Source of the DNA: Mariprofundus sp. UBA1536
Lineage (GTDB): Bacteria > Pseudomonadota > Zetaproteobacteria > Mariprofundales > Mariprofundaceae
Length of the DNA stretch: 64,000 nt
Assembly (NCBI GenBank): GCA_002323245.1
Contig: DCPU01000018.1
Span: 186,001-250,000 of the forward strand
Direction of reading: 5' to 3'
Below, piece after piece: positions 63,283 to 64,000 of the stretch; position 1 is the stretch's first letter, and each line of letters starts with the position of its first letter. Position numbers and translations under genes: made by a program. The notes below the pieces were generated by a model. The model had not been told where the DNA came from. It was given only the letters and a program-made list of their open reading frames with translations, and made no database searches.

Positions 63283-64000
63283 ATGGAAAATAAGCAACAA
63301 GTCTACATCTGTCATCGCAATGGTTATGCCGTGGTCAAAGCTTCGGGTGAAAATATTTTGACGTATTTGCAGGGGCAAATGACCCAAGATGTAAAACTGA
63401 TGTCGTCAGGCCAAGCAATTTACGCGGCGGTGCTCAATCACCAGTCCAAAGCCATCACTGATTTTTATGTGTTGCCCACTCGAGGTGATGAAGTGATGTT
63501 TGTCTGTCCTGCGGCATTGGCGGTGACATTGGTTGAGCGCTTGCGAAGTTTTGCTTTGGGTTATCAATTGCGCATTGGTGTGGTTTCCAGTTTTAAGGTA
63601 ATCAGTTTGCAAGGGCAGGGCGTAAACGACTACTTGCAAGCTGCTGGCTTGCCTGTGCCTAGCCAGGCATCGTTGGCAGTGGCGCATTCGGCTGATATTG
63701 CGGTGATGCGTTTGCCAGAAGCTGCTGATGATGGGGTTTGGTGTATGCTGCCTGCTGCGAGTATGTCAAGTGCATTGCTAGCCAATACCGATGAGCAAGA
63801 CATCATCACTCGCCGCATTATCAAAGGTGTGCCCAGCTTTGGTGTGGATTGGGATGAGAAAATTCACCCGCTTAATGCCAATTTGATTGAGCGCAATGGT
63901 GTGAGCTTTGATAAGGGTTGTTATGTGGGGCAAGAAGTGACCAGCCGCATGCATTGGCGCGGCGGCATCAAGAAAAAGCTTTATCGCGTATCGCTGATGC
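63283..64000 (+). CDS. ygfZ: YgfZ, folate-binding Fe-S cluster repair protein (partial)
   Basis: The gene runs off the right edge after 239 codons. YgfZ helps make or repair Fe-S clusters in enzymes such as MiaB with tetrahydrofolate. The GcvT-like fold and the signature KGCYVGQEVTSRMHWRG near the end of the visible part, with its key cysteine, identify it. NILTYLQGQMTQDVK near the start is also typical. The ATG at 63283 follows AGGGG by seven bases. It stands apart from hpnE behind the DnaA-box region. Confidence 0.93.
   Translation, partial: MENKQQVYICHRNGYAVVKASGENILTYLQGQMTQDVKLMSSGQAIYAAVLNHQSKAITDFYVLPTRGDEVMFVCPAALAVTLVERLRSFALGYQLRIGVVSSFKVISLQGQGVNDYLQAAGLPVPSQASLAVAHSADIAVMRLPEAADDGVWCMLPAASMSSALLANTDEQDIITRRIIKGVPSFGVDWDEKIHPLNANLIERNGVSFDKGCYVGQEVTSRMHWRGGIKKKLYRVSLM

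Noticed and set aside
1..64000. tRNA, rRNA, CRISPR array, insertion sequence or prophage
   Set aside because: Looked for cloverleaf-like arms, regularly spaced repeats, transposase or integrase motifs and phage structural genes in the gaps and frames; found none that I can support.

Overview
The window reads as a chromosome segment of a Gram-negative bacterium at roughly 45-47 % GC (estimated by eye). It has a complete lipid A start pathway, BamA/Skp/RseP, a periplasmic c-type cytochrome, zinc uptake, biotin genes of the BioC/BioH type and the HpnC/HpnD/HpnE route to squalene. LpxI in place of LpxH, a CdaA diadenylate cyclase between folP and glmM, and hopanoid-type squalene genes point away from enterics. 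A Zetaproteobacterium (Mariprofundus/Ghiorsea-like) is my best guess, at low confidence and from gene content only.

Layout. 1-7.2 kb (minus): the start of a small exported protein, a 1714-residue exported beta-propeller/TPR/transglutaminase-like protein, then bioH-bioC. 7.3-22.5 kb (plus): one long, tightly packed housekeeping run, rpsB-tsf-pyrH-frr-uppS-cdsA-dxr-rseP-bamA-skp-lpxD-fabZ-lpxA-lpxI-lpxB-apaH. It links translation, undecaprenyl and phospholipid precursors, outer-membrane assembly and lipid A. 22.5-25.9 kb: gloB, a decayed cation-efflux gene, mltG and a class IV aminotransferase (pabC-like). 26-30.2 kb (plus): nadE, a CheC/CheX-like protein and a hybrid histidine kinase. 30.2-39 kb (minus): recQ, then znuA-znuC-znuB-ilvA-bioA-galT. 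39.1-48.2 kb (plus): a 714-residue unknown protein with a possible degenerate nucleotide-cyclase fold, tilS, ftsH, folP, cdaA, cdaR, glmM. 48.2-51.1 kb (minus): a four-gene signalling operon (small FlgM-motif protein, receiver protein, REC-GAF-HD-GYP protein, PilZ protein). 51.2-55 kb (minus): DEAD-box helicase, peroxiredoxin, ffh. 55.3-58.4 kb (plus): cytochrome c, an AT-rich islet with an M35-like metallopeptidase followed by a broken second copy of the cytochrome 3' end, a bacteriohemerythrin and an HExxH lipoprotein. 58.5-59.8 kb (minus): a dicarboxylate/amino-acid symporter. 60-63 kb (plus): hpnC-hpnD-hpnE. The window ends inside ygfZ, whose upstream region has two adjacent DnaA boxes.

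Most of the window is conserved core genome. The parts that do not look ordinary are the cytochrome/metallopeptidase islet with its duplication and a 21-bp perfect inverted repeat (55.5-56.9 kb), the DnaA-box cluster (63.1-63.2 kb), the cation-efflux pseudogene (23.3-24.1 kb), the cyclase-like 714-residue protein (39.1-41.3 kb) and the giant exported protein at the left end. I saw no rRNA, tRNA, CRISPR array, insertion sequence or prophage. No function is claimed for unknown proteins beyond what their motifs allow.
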